The notes: a model not told the origin generated them from the sequence alone. A stretch of 40,326 nucleotides of DNA from Caryophanales bacterium (GCA_012840465.1 DULJ01000078.1:1-40326), one strand, 5' to 3'. Positions 8,426 to 20,358 are shown, numbered from the stretch's first letter. Numbers and translations are program-made.

Positions 8426-8976
8426 GCACTTACCTCCTCATCATCTATTTGTTTAGAAGAACTTTTCATTTCTTCATAAAGTGCTTCGACTTCACCCATT
8501 AGTTCCTTTTTATCCCCTCTTGCTGCACGATAAGCTTTAATAAAGAAGTAAAGTCCAAGTAGCCCCATTCCAATTGGAAGTACTAGATAAGTGATCCAGA
8601 TCGGAATTCCTACATCAATAGTTGTAATACCCTGCTCCCTTGAAAGCGTTATCAACTCGATTGAAGAATAAGCAAGGTAAATAGAATATCCTCCACCGAT
8701 TACGTTTGCTACTGTTGCAAAAATTCTCTTCAAACTTTTTGGAAGTAGATCGTAAACTAACTCAACTGAAATATGACGATTATCCTTTAAAGCCATTCCA
8801 AAACCAAGAAATATAGCCCAAACTAGTAAGAATTCATAAATTTCAGTTACCCAGGAAACCGGTGAATTCATTACATACCTCATAAATACACCATATAAAC
8901 TTACCAACACACCAGCGATAAACAACATACCCGCAATTACTTCTTCGATTTTATCTAGAAATTTTAATTGCCCCAT
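8422..8976 (-). CDS. dctQ: TRAP transporter small permease DctQ
   Basis: About 184 residues with four predicted transmembrane helices and a charged cytoplasmic C-terminus rich in Glu/Lys/Ser. Family features are the WVTEIYEFLLVWAIFLG helix and KDNRHISVELVYDLLP loop. I choose ATG 8976, 10 nt after AAAGGAG; reading from 9018 would place the ribosome binding site inside the gene. First gene of the minus-strand operon dctQ-dctM-gntR-citE-like and probably beyond. Its leader carries two copies of the ATTGGATACAAT palindrome. Confidence 0.9.
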   Translation of the reverse strand: MGQLKFLDKIEEVIAGMLFIAGVLVSLYGVFMRYVMNSPVSWVTEIYEFLLVWAIFLGFGMALKDNRHISVELVYDLLPKSLKRIFATVANVIGGGYSIYLAYSSIELITLSREQGITTIDVGIPIWITYLVLPIGMGLLGLYFFIKAYRAARGDKKELMGEVEALYEEMKSSSKQIDDEEVSA

Positions 8977-8999
8977 ACCTGCCCCACTCCTTTTTTGAA

Positions 9000-9029
9000 A
9001 TTGGATACAACTTTCCAATTGGATACAAT
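9000..9029 (-). promoter_or_regulatory. Tandem operator palindromes O1 and O2 in the dctQ leader
   Basis: ATTGGATACAAC at 9000-9011 and ATTGGATACAAT at 9018-9029, centres 18 bp apart. Both lie between the predicted transcription start and the dctQ ribosome binding site. The ATTG-N4-CAAT symmetry is typical of GntR/FCD operators. Assignment to the GntR gene of this operon is inference. Confidence 0.6.
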
Positions 9030-9049
9030 CTATTAAATTATCTGATTTT

Positions 9050-9078
9050 AATATACTAGAAATCGCTAAAAAAATGAA
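9050..9078 (-). promoter_or_regulatory. Candidate promoter of the dctQM-gntR operon
   Basis: Minus strand: TTCATT (-35, 9073-9078), 17-nt spacer, TATATT (-10, 9050-9055). The match to sigma-A consensus is moderate. The operators O1 and O2 would sit about 15-40 nt downstream of the start. Confidence 0.4.
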
Positions 9079-9110
9079 GGTATTTTTTAATTTTTTTATA
9101 AAATATTGTG

Positions 9111-9139
9111 TTCACAACGTTTTTTGTATCTGATATAAT
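9111..9139 (+). promoter_or_regulatory. Sigma-A promoter for dctP
   Basis: TTCACA (-35, 9111-9116), 17-nt spacer, perfect TATAAT (-10, 9134-9139). The predicted start near 9146 leaves a leader of about 235 nt that contains operator O3 and a small ORF. The surrounding 404-nt interval between dctQ and dctP otherwise holds only AT-rich spacer. Confidence 0.6.
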
Positions 9140-9173
9140 AAATTCATAATTTTTAATATTTTCAAAAACAGAT

Positions 9174-9189
9174 AGATTGTATCCAATCT
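9174..9189 (+). promoter_or_regulatory. Operator palindrome O3 downstream of the dctP promoter
   Basis: AGATTGTATCCAATCT has perfect 6-bp arms around a 4-bp centre and is the reverse complement of O2 extended by two bases. It lies about 30 nt downstream of the dctP transcription start, a roadblock position. Confidence 0.6.
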
Positions 9190-9213
9190 GCCTAGAAGGG
9201 GACTTTGCTCTAA

Positions 9214-9354
9214 ATGACTATTTTCATATTGGTCATAACTTGGATATCATTTTTGATTCGTTTTAAAAAAGAAGGAAGATGGGACAAACATTTAGGAAAA
9301 TACATAATTGTCCTTTTTATACCTTTTCTGAAAACGAATCCTATAAAGATATAA
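9214..9354 (+). CDS. Possible small hydrophobic leader ORF (46 aa) upstream of dctP
   Basis: An ATG at 9214 opens 46 codons ending TAA at 9352-9354, just before the dctP ribosome binding site. The product would have one N-terminal membrane helix (residues 2-16, ITWISFLIR) followed by a basic segment and a second hydrophobic stretch (IIVLFIPFL). A purine-rich AAGGGG lies about 13 nt before the ATG, rather far for efficient initiation. I do not recognise a family. It could be chance coding in a long leader, or a small membrane protein co-expressed with the TRAP binding protein. Confidence 0.25.
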   Translation: MTIFILVITWISFLIRFKKEGRWDKHLGKYIIVLFIPFLKTNPIKI

Positions 9355-9380
9355 TTTTATTATTAAAAGGAGGATATTTA

Positions 9381-10424
9381 ATGAAAAAAATTAGAAGTTT
9401 AATGTTAGTGGTACTATCTTTAGTAGTTTTATTCAGCTTAGCAGCATGTGGTTCATCAAAAACAAATAGTGAAAAGGCTGGGAAAGGGGCTACTGCGGAA
9501 AACGGAATCCAAGAGTTAACTATTAAAATTGCCCACGTAGTTGCAGAAAATACTCCAAAACATCAAGGTGCACTAAAAATGAAGGAAGTAATTGAAGCAG
9601 AATCTGGTGGAAAAATCAAAGTTCAAATTTATCCAAACAGCTCTTTATTTGGCGATAAAGATGAATACCAAAACCTTGTTGCTAATAACGTGCAATTCAT
9701 TTTACCAGATATGATGAAGCTTGTCGGTAATGACGAAGGCTTTAATATGGAATCCATGCCGTTCATATTTGAAGATGATGCGCAGTCCATTGCTTTCTGG
9801 GATGGAGAAAAAGGGAAGGAGATCTTCCATAGACTGGAAAAGGATGGTGTTCTTGGTTTAGTAATGTGGCCGAATGGTGGAAAGCATATTACAAATAATG
9901 TAAGACCTATTAAATCGCCAAAAGATTTAGCAGGATTGAAACTTCGTACACAAGGCGGACAATTACTTGAGTCAATGTATGAAGAATTAGGAGCTGGTTC
10001 TGCAACAATCCCATTTGGTGAACTATACACAGCTTTACAGCAAGGAACCGTTGATGGTCAAGAAAACACACTGAGTAACATTCAATCAAAGAAATTTGAT
10101 GAAGTTCAAAAATATATGACAATCATGAATCATACGCGTGTTGACTATGTATTATTAACTAACACAAAATTTTGGAATGGTCTGAATAACGAGACAAAAG
10201 CTATCGTACAAAAGGGTATTGATGAAGGAACAGAGGTAGCAAGAGAGTTTGCTATAAAGTTAAATGATCAAGCATTAGAAAAGATTAAAGAAAATGGCAA
10301 TACAGAGATTTACGTATTATCTGAAGCAGAAATTGCCGAATTCAAGAAAGCGCTTGAGCCAGTTTATAATGAATACAAAGAAAAAATCGGAGCAGATATC
10401 ATCGAAGCTGCAGAAGGTAAATAA
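9381..10424 (+). CDS. dctP: TRAP transporter substrate-binding lipoprotein DctP
   Basis: About 347 residues. The ATG at 9381 follows AAAGGAGG by 7 nt and begins a lipoprotein signal peptide whose lipobox is SLAAC (C23); a frame open from 9279 would bury this signal, so it is rejected. The DctP/TAXI-type solute-binding fold includes the conserved GLKLRTQGG arginine that pairs with the substrate carboxylate, PFGELYTALQQGTVDGQEN, and the C-terminal helical region. The lipoprotein captures an organic acid outside the membrane for DctQM. It is transcribed divergently from dctQM and shares operators with it. It ends at a hairpin shared with gatB. Confidence 0.92.
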   Translation: MKKIRSLMLVVLSLVVLFSLAACGSSKTNSEKAGKGATAENGIQELTIKIAHVVAENTPKHQGALKMKEVIEAESGGKIKVQIYPNSSLFGDKDEYQNLVANNVQFILPDMMKLVGNDEGFNMESMPFIFEDDAQSIAFWDGEKGKEIFHRLEKDGVLGLVMWPNGGKHITNNVRPIKSPKDLAGLKLRTQGGQLLESMYEELGAGSATIPFGELYTALQQGTVDGQENTLSNIQSKKFDEVQKYMTIMNHTRVDYVLLTNTKFWNGLNNETKAIVQKGIDEGTEVAREFAIKLNDQALEKIKENGNTEIYVLSEAEIAEFKKALEPVYNEYKEKIGADIIEAAEGK

Positions 10425-10440
10425 TAAGTAACATATGATT

Positions 10441-10475
10441 GGGACACAGGGTCTGACCCCATGTCCCCATTTTTT
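10441..10475. terminator. Hairpin terminator between convergent dctP and gatB
   Basis: GGGACA-CAGGG-TCTGA-CCC-CA-TGTCCC folds into a stem of about 10 bp (10441-10467), followed by a T run at 10470-10475 on the plus strand. It serves dctP clearly. The gatB stop codon lies at the end of the T run, so gatB transcripts also pass through the stem. Confidence 0.75.
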
Positions 10476-11904
10476 ATAGCTTATCCAACTCTTCCGCAAT
10501 CAGTTGGTTTACCATTTGCGGATTGGCTTTTCCTTTGGTTGCTTTCATAATTTGGCCTACAAAGAAGCCGGCTGCTTTTTTGTTGCCGCTCTTATAGTCT
10601 TCAATTACTTTGGGATTGCTAGCAACGACTTCAGCAACGATACCACGAAGTTCACCTTCGTCTGAAATTTGTACTAGACCTTTTTCCTCAACAACTCTCT
10701 CAGGGTCGCCTCCGTTTTCAACTAACTCTTTGAAAATGTCTTTGGCAATTTTTGAAGAAATCGTTCCTTTCTGAATAAGGCCGATTAATTTTGCTAATCC
10801 TTCCGCAGTTAGCTTAACATCATGCAGTTCTACATTATTAGCATTTAAATAAGCTGAAAGCTCACCCATGATCCAGTTTGATGCTTGCTTTGGATCCGCT
10901 CCCGCTGCAACCGCTGCTTCGAAGAAATCAGAAGTTTCCTTTGAAACGGTTAAAACAGTAGCATCATACGCTGGTAAGCCTAGTTCACCAACATAACGCT
11001 CACGGCGTGTATCCGGAAGTTCAGGAATTTCCGCACGAACACGATTCATCCATTCATCATCAATTCGAATATCAACTAAATCTGGCTCAGGGAAGTAGCG
11101 ATAATCATCGGAGCCTTCCTTGACACGCATTAAGATTGTTTTCTTCTTTGCATCATCGTAACGGCGTGTTTCCTGCTGAATGACACCGCCAGCTAGTAGC
11201 ACTTGCTCTTGGCGTCTTTCTTCATATTCCAAACCATCGCGCACGAATGCAAAAGAGTTCAAGTTCTTTAATTCCGTCTTTGTCCCGAATTTTTCTTGGC
11301 CAACGGGACGAAGAGAAATGTTCGCATCACAGCGTAAAGAACCCTCTTCCATTTTACAATCAGACACACCTGTATATTGAATGATAGACTTTAATTTTTC
11401 CAAGTATGCATAAGCTTCTTCAGGTGAACGCATATCAGGCTCAGATACAATCTCAATTAGCGGTGTACCTTGACGGTTTAAATCCACTAATGAATAACCG
11501 TCGCCTGTGTGTGTTAGCTTACCGGCGTCTTCTTCCATATGAATTTGCGTAATCCCGATTCTTTTCTTTTCACCATTCACTTCAATATCAATCCAGCCAC
11601 GCTTCCCAATTGCGTTTTCAAATTGGGAAATTTGATATGCTTTCGGATTGTCTGGATAAAAGTAGTTTTTGCGATCAAATGTTGTAGTCGGCGTAATTTC
11701 ACAATTTAATGCCATGCAAGCTTTCAATGCAAACTCAACTGCTTGACTGTTGACTACTGGAAGTACGCCCGGATGCCCTTGGCATATCGGACATGTATTG
11801 CTGTTAGGGGCTGCTCCAAATTCATTTGGACAATCACAAAAGATTTTTGTATTTGTTTTTAGTTCAACATGGACTTCAAGTCCAATGACTGTTTCAAAAG
11901 CCAT
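10474..11904 (-). CDS. gatB: Asp-tRNA(Asn)/Glu-tRNA(Gln) amidotransferase subunit B
   Basis: 476 residues, the normal GatB length. The N-terminal catalytic cradle begins GLEVHVEL and carries the zinc-site cysteines CDCP and CPIC and the DRKNYFYPD block. A helical and YqeY-like tail domain fills about residues 300-476 and contacts tRNA. GatB phosphorylates the mischarged Glu/Asp and receives ammonia from GatA. The start is ATG 11904, 7 nt after AAGGGGG; in-frame codons upstream overlap gatA and are not used. The gap to gatA is 13 nt. Confidence 0.96.
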   Translation of the reverse strand: MAFETVIGLEVHVELKTNTKIFCDCPNEFGAAPNSNTCPICQGHPGVLPVVNSQAVEFALKACMALNCEITPTTTFDRKNYFYPDNPKAYQISQFENAIGKRGWIDIEVNGEKKRIGITQIHMEEDAGKLTHTGDGYSLVDLNRQGTPLIEIVSEPDMRSPEEAYAYLEKLKSIIQYTGVSDCKMEEGSLRCDANISLRPVGQEKFGTKTELKNLNSFAFVRDGLEYEERRQEQVLLAGGVIQQETRRYDDAKKKTILMRVKEGSDDYRYFPEPDLVDIRIDDEWMNRVRAEIPELPDTRRERYVGELGLPAYDATVLTVSKETSDFFEAAVAAGADPKQASNWIMGELSAYLNANNVELHDVKLTAEGLAKLIGLIQKGTISSKIAKDIFKELVENGGDPERVVEEKGLVQISDEGELRGIVAEVVASNPKVIEDYKSGNKKAAGFFVGQIMKATKGKANPQMVNQLIAEELDKL

Positions 11905-11917
11905 TTCTCGTTCCCCC

Positions 11918-13378
11918 TTACAGATTCGGTCTTTGACGTGTAAAATCAGTTGCATGCTCATAAGCATGTGCTACACGGTAGACCGTACTTTCATCAAAGT
12001 GCTTTCCAATGATTTGTAAGCCGATTGGAAGACCTTCACTTGAAAATCCGCATGGAACGGAAATTCCCGGCACACCTGCAAGGTTCATAGGAATCGTTAA
12101 AAGATCTTCAACGTACATTGTTAATGGATCATTTGTCTTTTCCCCGATTTTGAAGGCTGGTGTTGGATTGGTAGGTCCAAGGATGACATCATATTTTTCA
12201 AACACTTTTTCAAAGTCATTTTTAATTAAGGTACGAACCTTTTGTGCTTTTTTATAGTAAGCATCATAGTAACCAGCACTTAACGCAAATGTTCCAAGCA
12301 TGATGCGTCGTTTAACTTCCTCACCAAAACCTTCACTACGTGAGAATTTGAACAAATCAATAATATTCTTCGCATTATCGGAACGGACACCGTAACGAAC
12401 ACCGTCAAAACGTGATAGGTTCGCAGAGGCTTCTGAAGATGCTAATAGATAGTAGGTTGCAACAGCATATTTAGAATGTGGCAATGAAACCTCTTCCCAA
12501 ACAGCACCTTGAGCTTCAAGTACCTTCAATGCATTCATGACTGCTTCTTTAACATCTGCACGAACGCCTTCACCAATATATTCCGTTGGAACGGCGATTC
12601 TTAAGCCGTTTACATCACCTGTTAAGGCTGATAAGTAGTCAGGAATTTCAACGTTAGCTGATGTTGAGTCCATTTTGTCATGACCAGCAATTGTTTGTAA
12701 TATGTAGGCATTATCTTCGACACTTCTTGTAATTGGACCAATTTGGTCTAATGATGAGGCATAAGCCACTAATCCAAAGCGTGATACTAATCCATATGTA
12801 GGCTTCAAGCCGACGATGCCACAAAAAGCAGCTGGCTGACGAATAGAGCCACCTGTATCAGATCCTAATGCAAATGGTACTTCACCTGCTGCAACTGCCG
12901 CCGCTGAGCCGCCACTTGATCCACCTGGTACATAGTCAATATTCCATGGGTTTTTTGCTGGATAAAAACCAGAGTTTTCGTTTGATGAACCCATTGCGAA
13001 TTCATCCATATTACATTTACCAATAATAATAGCTTCAGCATTATGTAACTTTTCAGTAACAGTTGCATCGTAAACAGGGTCAAAGTTTGCTAAAATTTTG
13101 CTGGCACATGTTGTGCGAAGCCCTTTCGTAACGATATTGTCCTTCACACCAATCGGCATTCCGAACAATAGACCGAACTGATCCTTTGAACCAATTTCGT
13201 TATCAAGCTTTGCAGCCTGCTCTCTTGCTGCTTCTTCATTTAATGTAATAAATGCTTTTACTTTATCTTCTACTTCGCCAATCCGCTTGTAAGACTCGTC
13301 TACAAGGTCAGTAACTGTAATTTCCTTTTTATGTAACATTCCCTGTAATTCTGAAATTTTGTTCTCAAATAAAGACAT
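11918..13378 (-). CDS. gatA: Asp-tRNA(Asn)/Glu-tRNA(Gln) amidotransferase subunit A
   Basis: 486 residues with the amidase-signature fold. The Ser-cisSer-Lys triad is visible as K79 (PIGVKDN), S154 (PGGSSGGS) and S178 (SDTGGSIR). It hydrolyses glutamine and channels ammonia to GatB during transamidation of Glu-tRNA(Gln) or Asp-tRNA(Asn). Strong site GGAGAGGAGGG precedes the ATG. Middle gene of gatCAB, 17 nt after gatC. Confidence 0.97.
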   Translation of the reverse strand: MSLFENKISELQGMLHKKEITVTDLVDESYKRIGEVEDKVKAFITLNEEAAREQAAKLDNEIGSKDQFGLLFGMPIGVKDNIVTKGLRTTCASKILANFDPVYDATVTEKLHNAEAIIIGKCNMDEFAMGSSNENSGFYPAKNPWNIDYVPGGSSGGSAAAVAAGEVPFALGSDTGGSIRQPAAFCGIVGLKPTYGLVSRFGLVAYASSLDQIGPITRSVEDNAYILQTIAGHDKMDSTSANVEIPDYLSALTGDVNGLRIAVPTEYIGEGVRADVKEAVMNALKVLEAQGAVWEEVSLPHSKYAVATYYLLASSEASANLSRFDGVRYGVRSDNAKNIIDLFKFSRSEGFGEEVKRRIMLGTFALSAGYYDAYYKKAQKVRTLIKNDFEKVFEKYDVILGPTNPTPAFKIGEKTNDPLTMYVEDLLTIPMNLAGVPGISVPCGFSSEGLPIGLQIIGKHFDESTVYRVAHAYEHATDFTRQRPNL

Positions 13379-13395
13379 GCTTTGCCCTCCTCTCC

Positions 13396-13686
13396 TTATT
13401 CAATAATAGATGGAACTCTAAATTGGCCGTCTCTTTGTTGTGGTGCATTTTTCAATGCTTCTTCTTGTGTCAGCCAGTTACGTGCAGTATCTTCTCTTAA
13501 CACATTTTTAATGTCTAAAACATGGGTTGTTGGTTCTACCTTTTCCGTATCAAGTTCGTTTAAAAGCTCTGCATATTCAATAATCGCATCTAAATGCTGC
13601 GTGAATTTTTCTGCTTCTTCCTCTGTAACCGCTAAACGGGCCAAATGTGCAACGTGCTTTACTTGTTCTATTGAAATTCGTGACAT
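13396..13686 (-). CDS. gatC: Asp-tRNA(Asn)/Glu-tRNA(Gln) amidotransferase subunit C
   Basis: 96 residues, typical of GatC, which wraps around GatA and stabilises the GatAB complex. Conserved [11 protein letters not shown] near the N-terminus and the C-terminal [16 protein letters not shown]. Ribosome binding site GGGGGG lies 7 nt before ATG. First gene of gatCAB; the 173-nt gap to camS holds AT-rich sequence with possible -10 boxes but no promoter I would assert. Confidence 0.96.
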   Translation of the reverse strand: MSRISIEQVKHVAHLARLAVTEEEAEKFTQHLDAIIEYAELLNELDTEKVEPTTHVLDIKNVLREDTARNWLTQEEALKNAPQQRDGQFRVPSIIE

Positions 13687-13859
13687 ACTATTCCCCCCAA
13701 TCTTATGTAAAAATGTAATTATAGATTAGTCTACCAAATTAGACATAATACTAAGTTAAACAATACATTGATAATACCAAAAATTAATACATTTGTTCAA
13801 GATATGTCGAGATTTGCTTAGGATTGATGATGAAAACGAATCAACTAGTGGATGGAACA

Positions 13860-14996
13860 CTACCTATAAATATGAACAAATGGTTTTTCCTCGCCGCCAT
13901 TCCTCCTTATCAGTGCTTCCTGCCCATCAATGGAGGTTATATAAACCTGAACAGATATATAGGATGGAAAATGATCGAGCATGAGTCCTGTAATATATTC
14001 CGTGAACCCGATGATTTCCGCTTTCCCGTAGAACTGGATTGGAATTTCAATTGTCATTTCCTGCAATTGGTCATCTACATAGTAGCCGCGACCCACTACG
14101 CCGACAAAGTTCGGAAAATACTGGTCAATATCGCTTTTAAAGTTAATCATTTTCATATAGTCATCGTAATAGGAGTCTTTTCCCTCTTGTGATGGGAACA
14201 GAACGTAGCGTTCATTAATTTTCTCCCATTTAGAAATTGAATTACTGTTTCCACTGATATAGGTTTTTGCAAAGAAATTTCCGGGAACTACCGATTCCCT
14301 CGGCTTTTCCTGGAATAGCACAATGACGATTGGAATGCCATCTAATGCCTTAATTCCACGTAGTCTTTGCAACACCTGTGTAGCAATTGCTTTTCCTTGC
14401 TTTTCAATTTCACCTGGGGATATTAGTTCCTCTCTTGGATACCCCATTGTTGGCTCATTAAAATTATAAACAGATTTTAATGCCAATCCAATGACGACTC
14501 CACCAAGCTCTACCTTATTTTCTGCATCTTTTTTTAGGTAGTTATGCTCCATCACATGGGATAGGAATCTCGGATTTTCCCGAAACTGCTCAGTTGTTGC
14601 CGTTTTTTCATTTAACGGCGGATTCAAACCCTCCGTATTTTTTTCACTTTGTCTCCCAACCCAATCCTCTACCATATCAGAAGTTACATATTGTCCTTCT
14701 TGAAAATAATAATTATTTGGATCAAAATGCTCCTGTGCTACTCGCATTAAACCCATTTCGATCTCATCGATATCCAAACGATTATAAATCGTGTAATTTA
14801 CCAAACCTCTAGCCTTCCCAGTTTTGAATGGCAAAATTGTTCGATAATACTCATCTGAGATTTTATATTTTGGAATAATCGCTTGTTCCGTAGTTTCTTC
14901 TGTTTTCTGAACAATTTCTTCATCTTTTCCAAAATTAGGGGCACATGCAGTCAATACTAGTAAAAGACCTAGTAACACTTGTAAACCTTTTTTCAT
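13860..14996 (-). CDS. camS: CamS family sex-pheromone-precursor-like lipoprotein (YerH)
   Basis: 378 residues with a lipoprotein signal peptide ending VLTAC (C18). The rest is an extracytoplasmic alpha/beta domain typical of the CamS/YerH family, including IVIVLFQEKPRESVVPG and GYYVDDQLQEMTIEIPIQF. In staphylococci and enterococci the signal peptides of CamS-like proteins yield sex-pheromone peptides; the function of the protein body is unknown. It follows ligA by 16 nt with GGGGGG before ATG, so it is probably cotranscribed with ligA as in Bacillus subtilis. Confidence 0.9.
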   Translation of the reverse strand: MKKGLQVLLGLLLVLTACAPNFGKDEEIVQKTEETTEQAIIPKYKISDEYYRTILPFKTGKARGLVNYTIYNRLDIDEIEMGLMRVAQEHFDPNNYYFQEGQYVTSDMVEDWVGRQSEKNTEGLNPPLNEKTATTEQFRENPRFLSHVMEHNYLKKDAENKVELGGVVIGLALKSVYNFNEPTMGYPREELISPGEIEKQGKAIATQVLQRLRGIKALDGIPIVIVLFQEKPRESVVPGNFFAKTYISGNSNSISKWEKINERYVLFPSQEGKDSYYDDYMKMINFKSDIDQYFPNFVGVVGRGYYVDDQLQEMTIEIPIQFYGKAEIIGFTEYITGLMLDHFPSYISVQVYITSIDGQEALIRRNGGEEKPFVHIYR

Positions 14997-15012
14997 TTTT
15001 GGGGTCCCCCCT

Positions 15013-17147
<2,135 letters not shown>

Positions 17148-17152
<5 letters not shown>

Positions 17153-19379
17153 TCTTTATGATTGGGGCGAATTGTGCTAACAGCCGCTTGATCCCGGTTG
17201 GCTGAGGAAAAGCAATATCAAGCTCTTTATCCGCTCCATCCCCTTTGACACTTACGACTGTACCAATCCCCCATTTTTTGTGCTCCACTTTATCTCCAAC
17301 ACGCCAGCCTACTTGATCGCCACCTGTTTTCGTTGCAACAGGACGCACAACTGATTGCTGAATTCTTGGTTTTGACACTCCAAATGGCGTCGTGGTGGAT
17401 GGTTGTCTTTGTATTTGTTTAGCAAACTCTTCGGCAAGGTTTTCAATTAACTCAGCCGGGATTTCACCGATAAACCGTGAAACAGGGTTCATTTGCGTAC
17501 GACCAAATAAAGTTCTCATCCGGGCGTTTGTAAGGAATAATTCATTTTCAGCACGTGTAATTCCAACATAGGCAAGGCGTCTTTCCTCTGCCATTTCCTC
17601 TTCATCCATTAAGGAACGGCTATGCGGGAATAAACCTTCCTCTAAGCCCATTAAAAATACGACTGGGAATTCGAGACCTTTTGCTGAGTGAAGCGTCATT
17701 AACATAACAGAATCCTGACTGCCTTCCTCATCTTTATCCGCCTGGTCAATGTCAGAGATAAGCGCTAAATCTGTTAAAAAGGATACTAAGCTCTTATCTT
17801 CATTTGTTTTTTCGAAGTTTTTTGTAACAGATAAAAATTCATCTATATTTTCAAGTCTACTCTCCGCTTCTATCGTTTTTTCAGCCTTTAGCATGTCGCG
17901 GTAGCCTGTTTTTTCAAGAACCTCTTCTACTAGTTCAGTCACTGATAAAAATTCCTGCATTTGATTCCAGTTGCGAATCTGATCACGGAATTCTATTAAT
18001 GTATTTATAAACCTTGCTGAAAGGCCCATGAAGTCAACTTCATTTAATGCCTCATTAACAGACATACCCGCATTTAAGGCATATTCGCCAACCTTGTCCA
18101 GTGTTGAAGCACCGATCCCTCTTTTTGGAACATTGATAATCCTGGCTAAGCTTATATCGTCATCAAGGTTGGCAATCAGACGTAGATACGCTAGAAGGTC
18201 TTTAATTTCTTTGCGGTCATAGAACTTCATCCCGCCGACAATATTATATTGAATGTTTGATTTAAGTAAAACTTCCTCCATTACCCGTGATTGGGCATTT
18301 GTACGATATAAAATCGCAATATCCTGGTAGCTATGTTTTCCGCTCTCGACGATTTCTTTAATTTTCCCGGCAACGAAATGACCTTCATCTCGCTCCGAAT
18401 CCCCACGATAATAGACTAACTTTTTACCTTCATCATTTTCTGTCCATAATTTTTTTGGTTTACGATTTGAGTTTTTTTCAATCACTTTATTAGCCGCATC
18501 CAAAATTCGCTTCGTCGAGCGATAGTTTTGCTCCAGCATGATGACAGTTGCATTTGGATAATCCTTTTCAAACGATAAAATATTAGCGATATCCGCACCG
18601 CGCCAACGATAAATCGATTGATCAGAGTCACCAACCACACATAGGTTTTTAAAACGTGCAGCCAATGATTTCACGAGCATATATTGCGCTCGATTTGTAT
18701 CCTGGTACTCATCAACATGGATGTATTGAAACTTACGCTGATAAAATTCAAGCACTTCCGGAACACGATCAAAGAGCTGAATTGTCATCATAATGAGATC
18801 ATCAAAATCCAATGATTGATTTTTCTTCAATCTGTCCTGATAGGCTTTGTAAACATCACTTACCGTATTCTTATAGTAGTCACTGGCACTTTTTTCATAC
18901 TCTTCAGTTGTAATAAGCTCATTTTTTGCACTGCTAATTGATCCTAAAATCGTCTTCGGTTCAAATTTTTTCGGATCGATATTTTTTTCCTTCAAAATCT
19001 TCTTAATTACTGATAACTGATCGCTTGTATCAAGAATTGAGAAATTACGGTTAATACCGATTCGCTCAATATCCCGGCGCAAAATTCGAACACACATCGA
19101 ATGGAAGGTCGAAATCCAAATTTCTTCTGCCGTTGACCCAACAATATTGGCAACGCGATCTTTCATTTCACGGGCAGCCTTATTTGTAAATGTTATCGCA
19201 AGGATATTCCATGGGGCAACATCTTTCTCACTCATTAAGTAAGCAATGCGATGTGTCAACACTCTTGTTTTTCCACTACCAGCACCTGCCATAATGAGCA
19301 AAGGACCTTCTGTCGAACGTACCGCTGCTTGCTGCTCAGGATTTAACCCGCTTAATAAGCTTTCACTTGTTTGCAACAC
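17148..19379 (-). CDS. pcrA: ATP-dependent DNA helicase PcrA (UvrD/Rep family)
   Basis: About 743 residues. SF1A helicase motifs in order: Walker [15 protein letters not shown], Walker [63 protein letters not shown], then a C-terminal Tudor-like domain ([17 protein letters not shown]) that binds RNA polymerase. It unwinds DNA 3'-5' in repair and plasmid replication and removes RecA. I prefer GTG 19379 (or TTG three bases on), about 5-8 nt after GGAG; the ATG at 19406 falls within the adjacent repeat element. pcrB lies 240 nt upstream, an unusually wide gap filled by that repeat. Confidence 0.95.
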
Positions 19380-19394
19380 GAACACTCCAATCTT

Positions 19395-19552
19395 AGAAAA
19401 GCGCAAGCGCCTTGTTTATCGCCGTACAAACTGGAGGGTCTTCGACTGAGATAAAAGAAACTTGAATTGCGTTAGCAATTCTTAGTTGACTTATCGTAGG
19501 GAGGAGACCTGAAGTTTGCTAGGCGATAGGCGCTGGAGCTAGACAATGATAT
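19395..19552 (+). repeat. Dispersed Bacillus-type palindromic repeat between pcrB and pcrA
   Basis: A sequence of about 158 bp starts AGAAAAGCGCAAGCGCC and ends GCTGGAGCTAGACAAT. Nested inverted arms pair almost end to end: GCGCC...GGCGC, ATCGCC...GGCGAT, CAAACT...AGTTTG, GGTCT...AGACC, GAATTGC-GTTA-GCAATTC at the tip. The same end sequences flank the shorter element at 33474-33538. No coding potential. It begins about 16 bp upstream of the pcrA start. Confidence 0.75.
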
Positions 19553-19619
19553 ACAAAACTTTATACCTTCTTTACAATTGACACCACTTTTAATCTTGGT
19601 GGTGCTAATCACAAGCTTC

Positions 19620-20318
19620 CTATATTGATTTACTTTTTTTTACCACATCTACAGTTTTTAAAGCCTTTTTCAAATCATCATAAACACTATTGCCGACAAT
19701 AATGGTATCGGCATATTGTGACATTTCCGCAGCTTCCACTTCATTTGTAATGCCTCCGCCATAAAATAACTGGGTGTTATGTAATGCTGCTTTTACATTT
19801 TTGACAACTTCAGGGTCCCCATAGGAGCCACTATATTCTAAATAAAAAATAGGAAGATTGTAAATCTGCTCAGCCATGCTTGCATAAGCCACAATGTCGT
19901 CCACATCTAAATTCGTAATAGCTTCCGTTTGCACAGCAACTTTTGAATCGGCATTTAATATACAATAGCCTTCTACCATAATTTCATCCCAATTCATAAT
20001 CGCACCGTATTCCTTTATAGCCTCATGATGCAATCCAACAATCCATTTGGTATTCGTACTATTAAGTACGGTAGGGATGAAATAAAAGTCAAATCCTAGT
20101 GTAATTGATTCAATATTTGATACTTCTAAAACACATGGAACCTGATATCTTCGTATTCTTGAAAGCATATAGAGCGTATTATCAAGTGTGACGCCATCCG
20201 TTCCGCCGATCATAACGGCATCTGTACCGGATTCACAAATTAATTCCAAATCTTGGTCTGAGATTTCTTTATTGGGGTCTATTTTAAAAATGTGTTTCCA
20301 TTGTTTAATATCATACAT
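19620..20318 (-). CDS. pcrB: Heptaprenylglyceryl phosphate synthase PcrB
   Basis: 232 residues, a (beta/alpha)8 barrel of the GGGPS/PcrB family. Visible blocks: [23 protein letters not shown]-like substrate loop, [11 protein letters not shown] and the phosphate-binding YGGGITN...ADTIIVGN. In Bacillaceae this enzyme joins heptaprenyl diphosphate to glycerol-1-phosphate, an archaeal-type ether lipid step. AGGAGG precedes ATG by 8 nt. It is normally coupled to pcrA; here a repeat separates them. Confidence 0.95.
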   Translation of the reverse strand: MYDIKQWKHIFKIDPNKEISDQDLELICESGTDAVMIGGTDGVTLDNTLYMLSRIRRYQVPCVLEVSNIESITLGFDFYFIPTVLNSTNTKWIVGLHHEAIKEYGAIMNWDEIMVEGYCILNADSKVAVQTEAITNLDVDDIVAYASMAEQIYNLPIFYLEYSGSYGDPEVVKNVKAALHNTQLFYGGGITNEVEAAEMSQYADTIIVGNSVYDDLKKALKTVDVVKKSKSI

Positions 20319-20352
20319 AAATTGGATCCTCCTGCTTACATAACTAAAATGT

Positions 20353-20358
20353 ATTATA
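20353..20358 (-). promoter_or_regulatory. Candidate -10 box for the pcrB-pcrA-ligA-camS transcript
   Basis: The minus strand carries GATATAATACA (TATAAT at 20353-20358) about 30 nt before the pcrB ribosome binding site and downstream of the yerC terminator. I see no good -35 box, so the call rests on position and the perfect -10. Confidence 0.35.

Noticed and set aside
9330-9350. Possible catabolite-responsive (cre) site TGAAAACGAATCC near dctP
   Set aside because: Lacks the symmetric second half of the cre consensus; too weak to call.
13793-14192. Plus-strand ORFs over the 3' end of camS
   Set aside because: Antisense shadows without ribosome binding sites; the camS frame is complete and conserved.
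19553-19619. CACCAC/GTGGTG inverted repeat after pcrB as terminator
   Set aside because: Only 6 bp with an 11-nt loop and no U tract.
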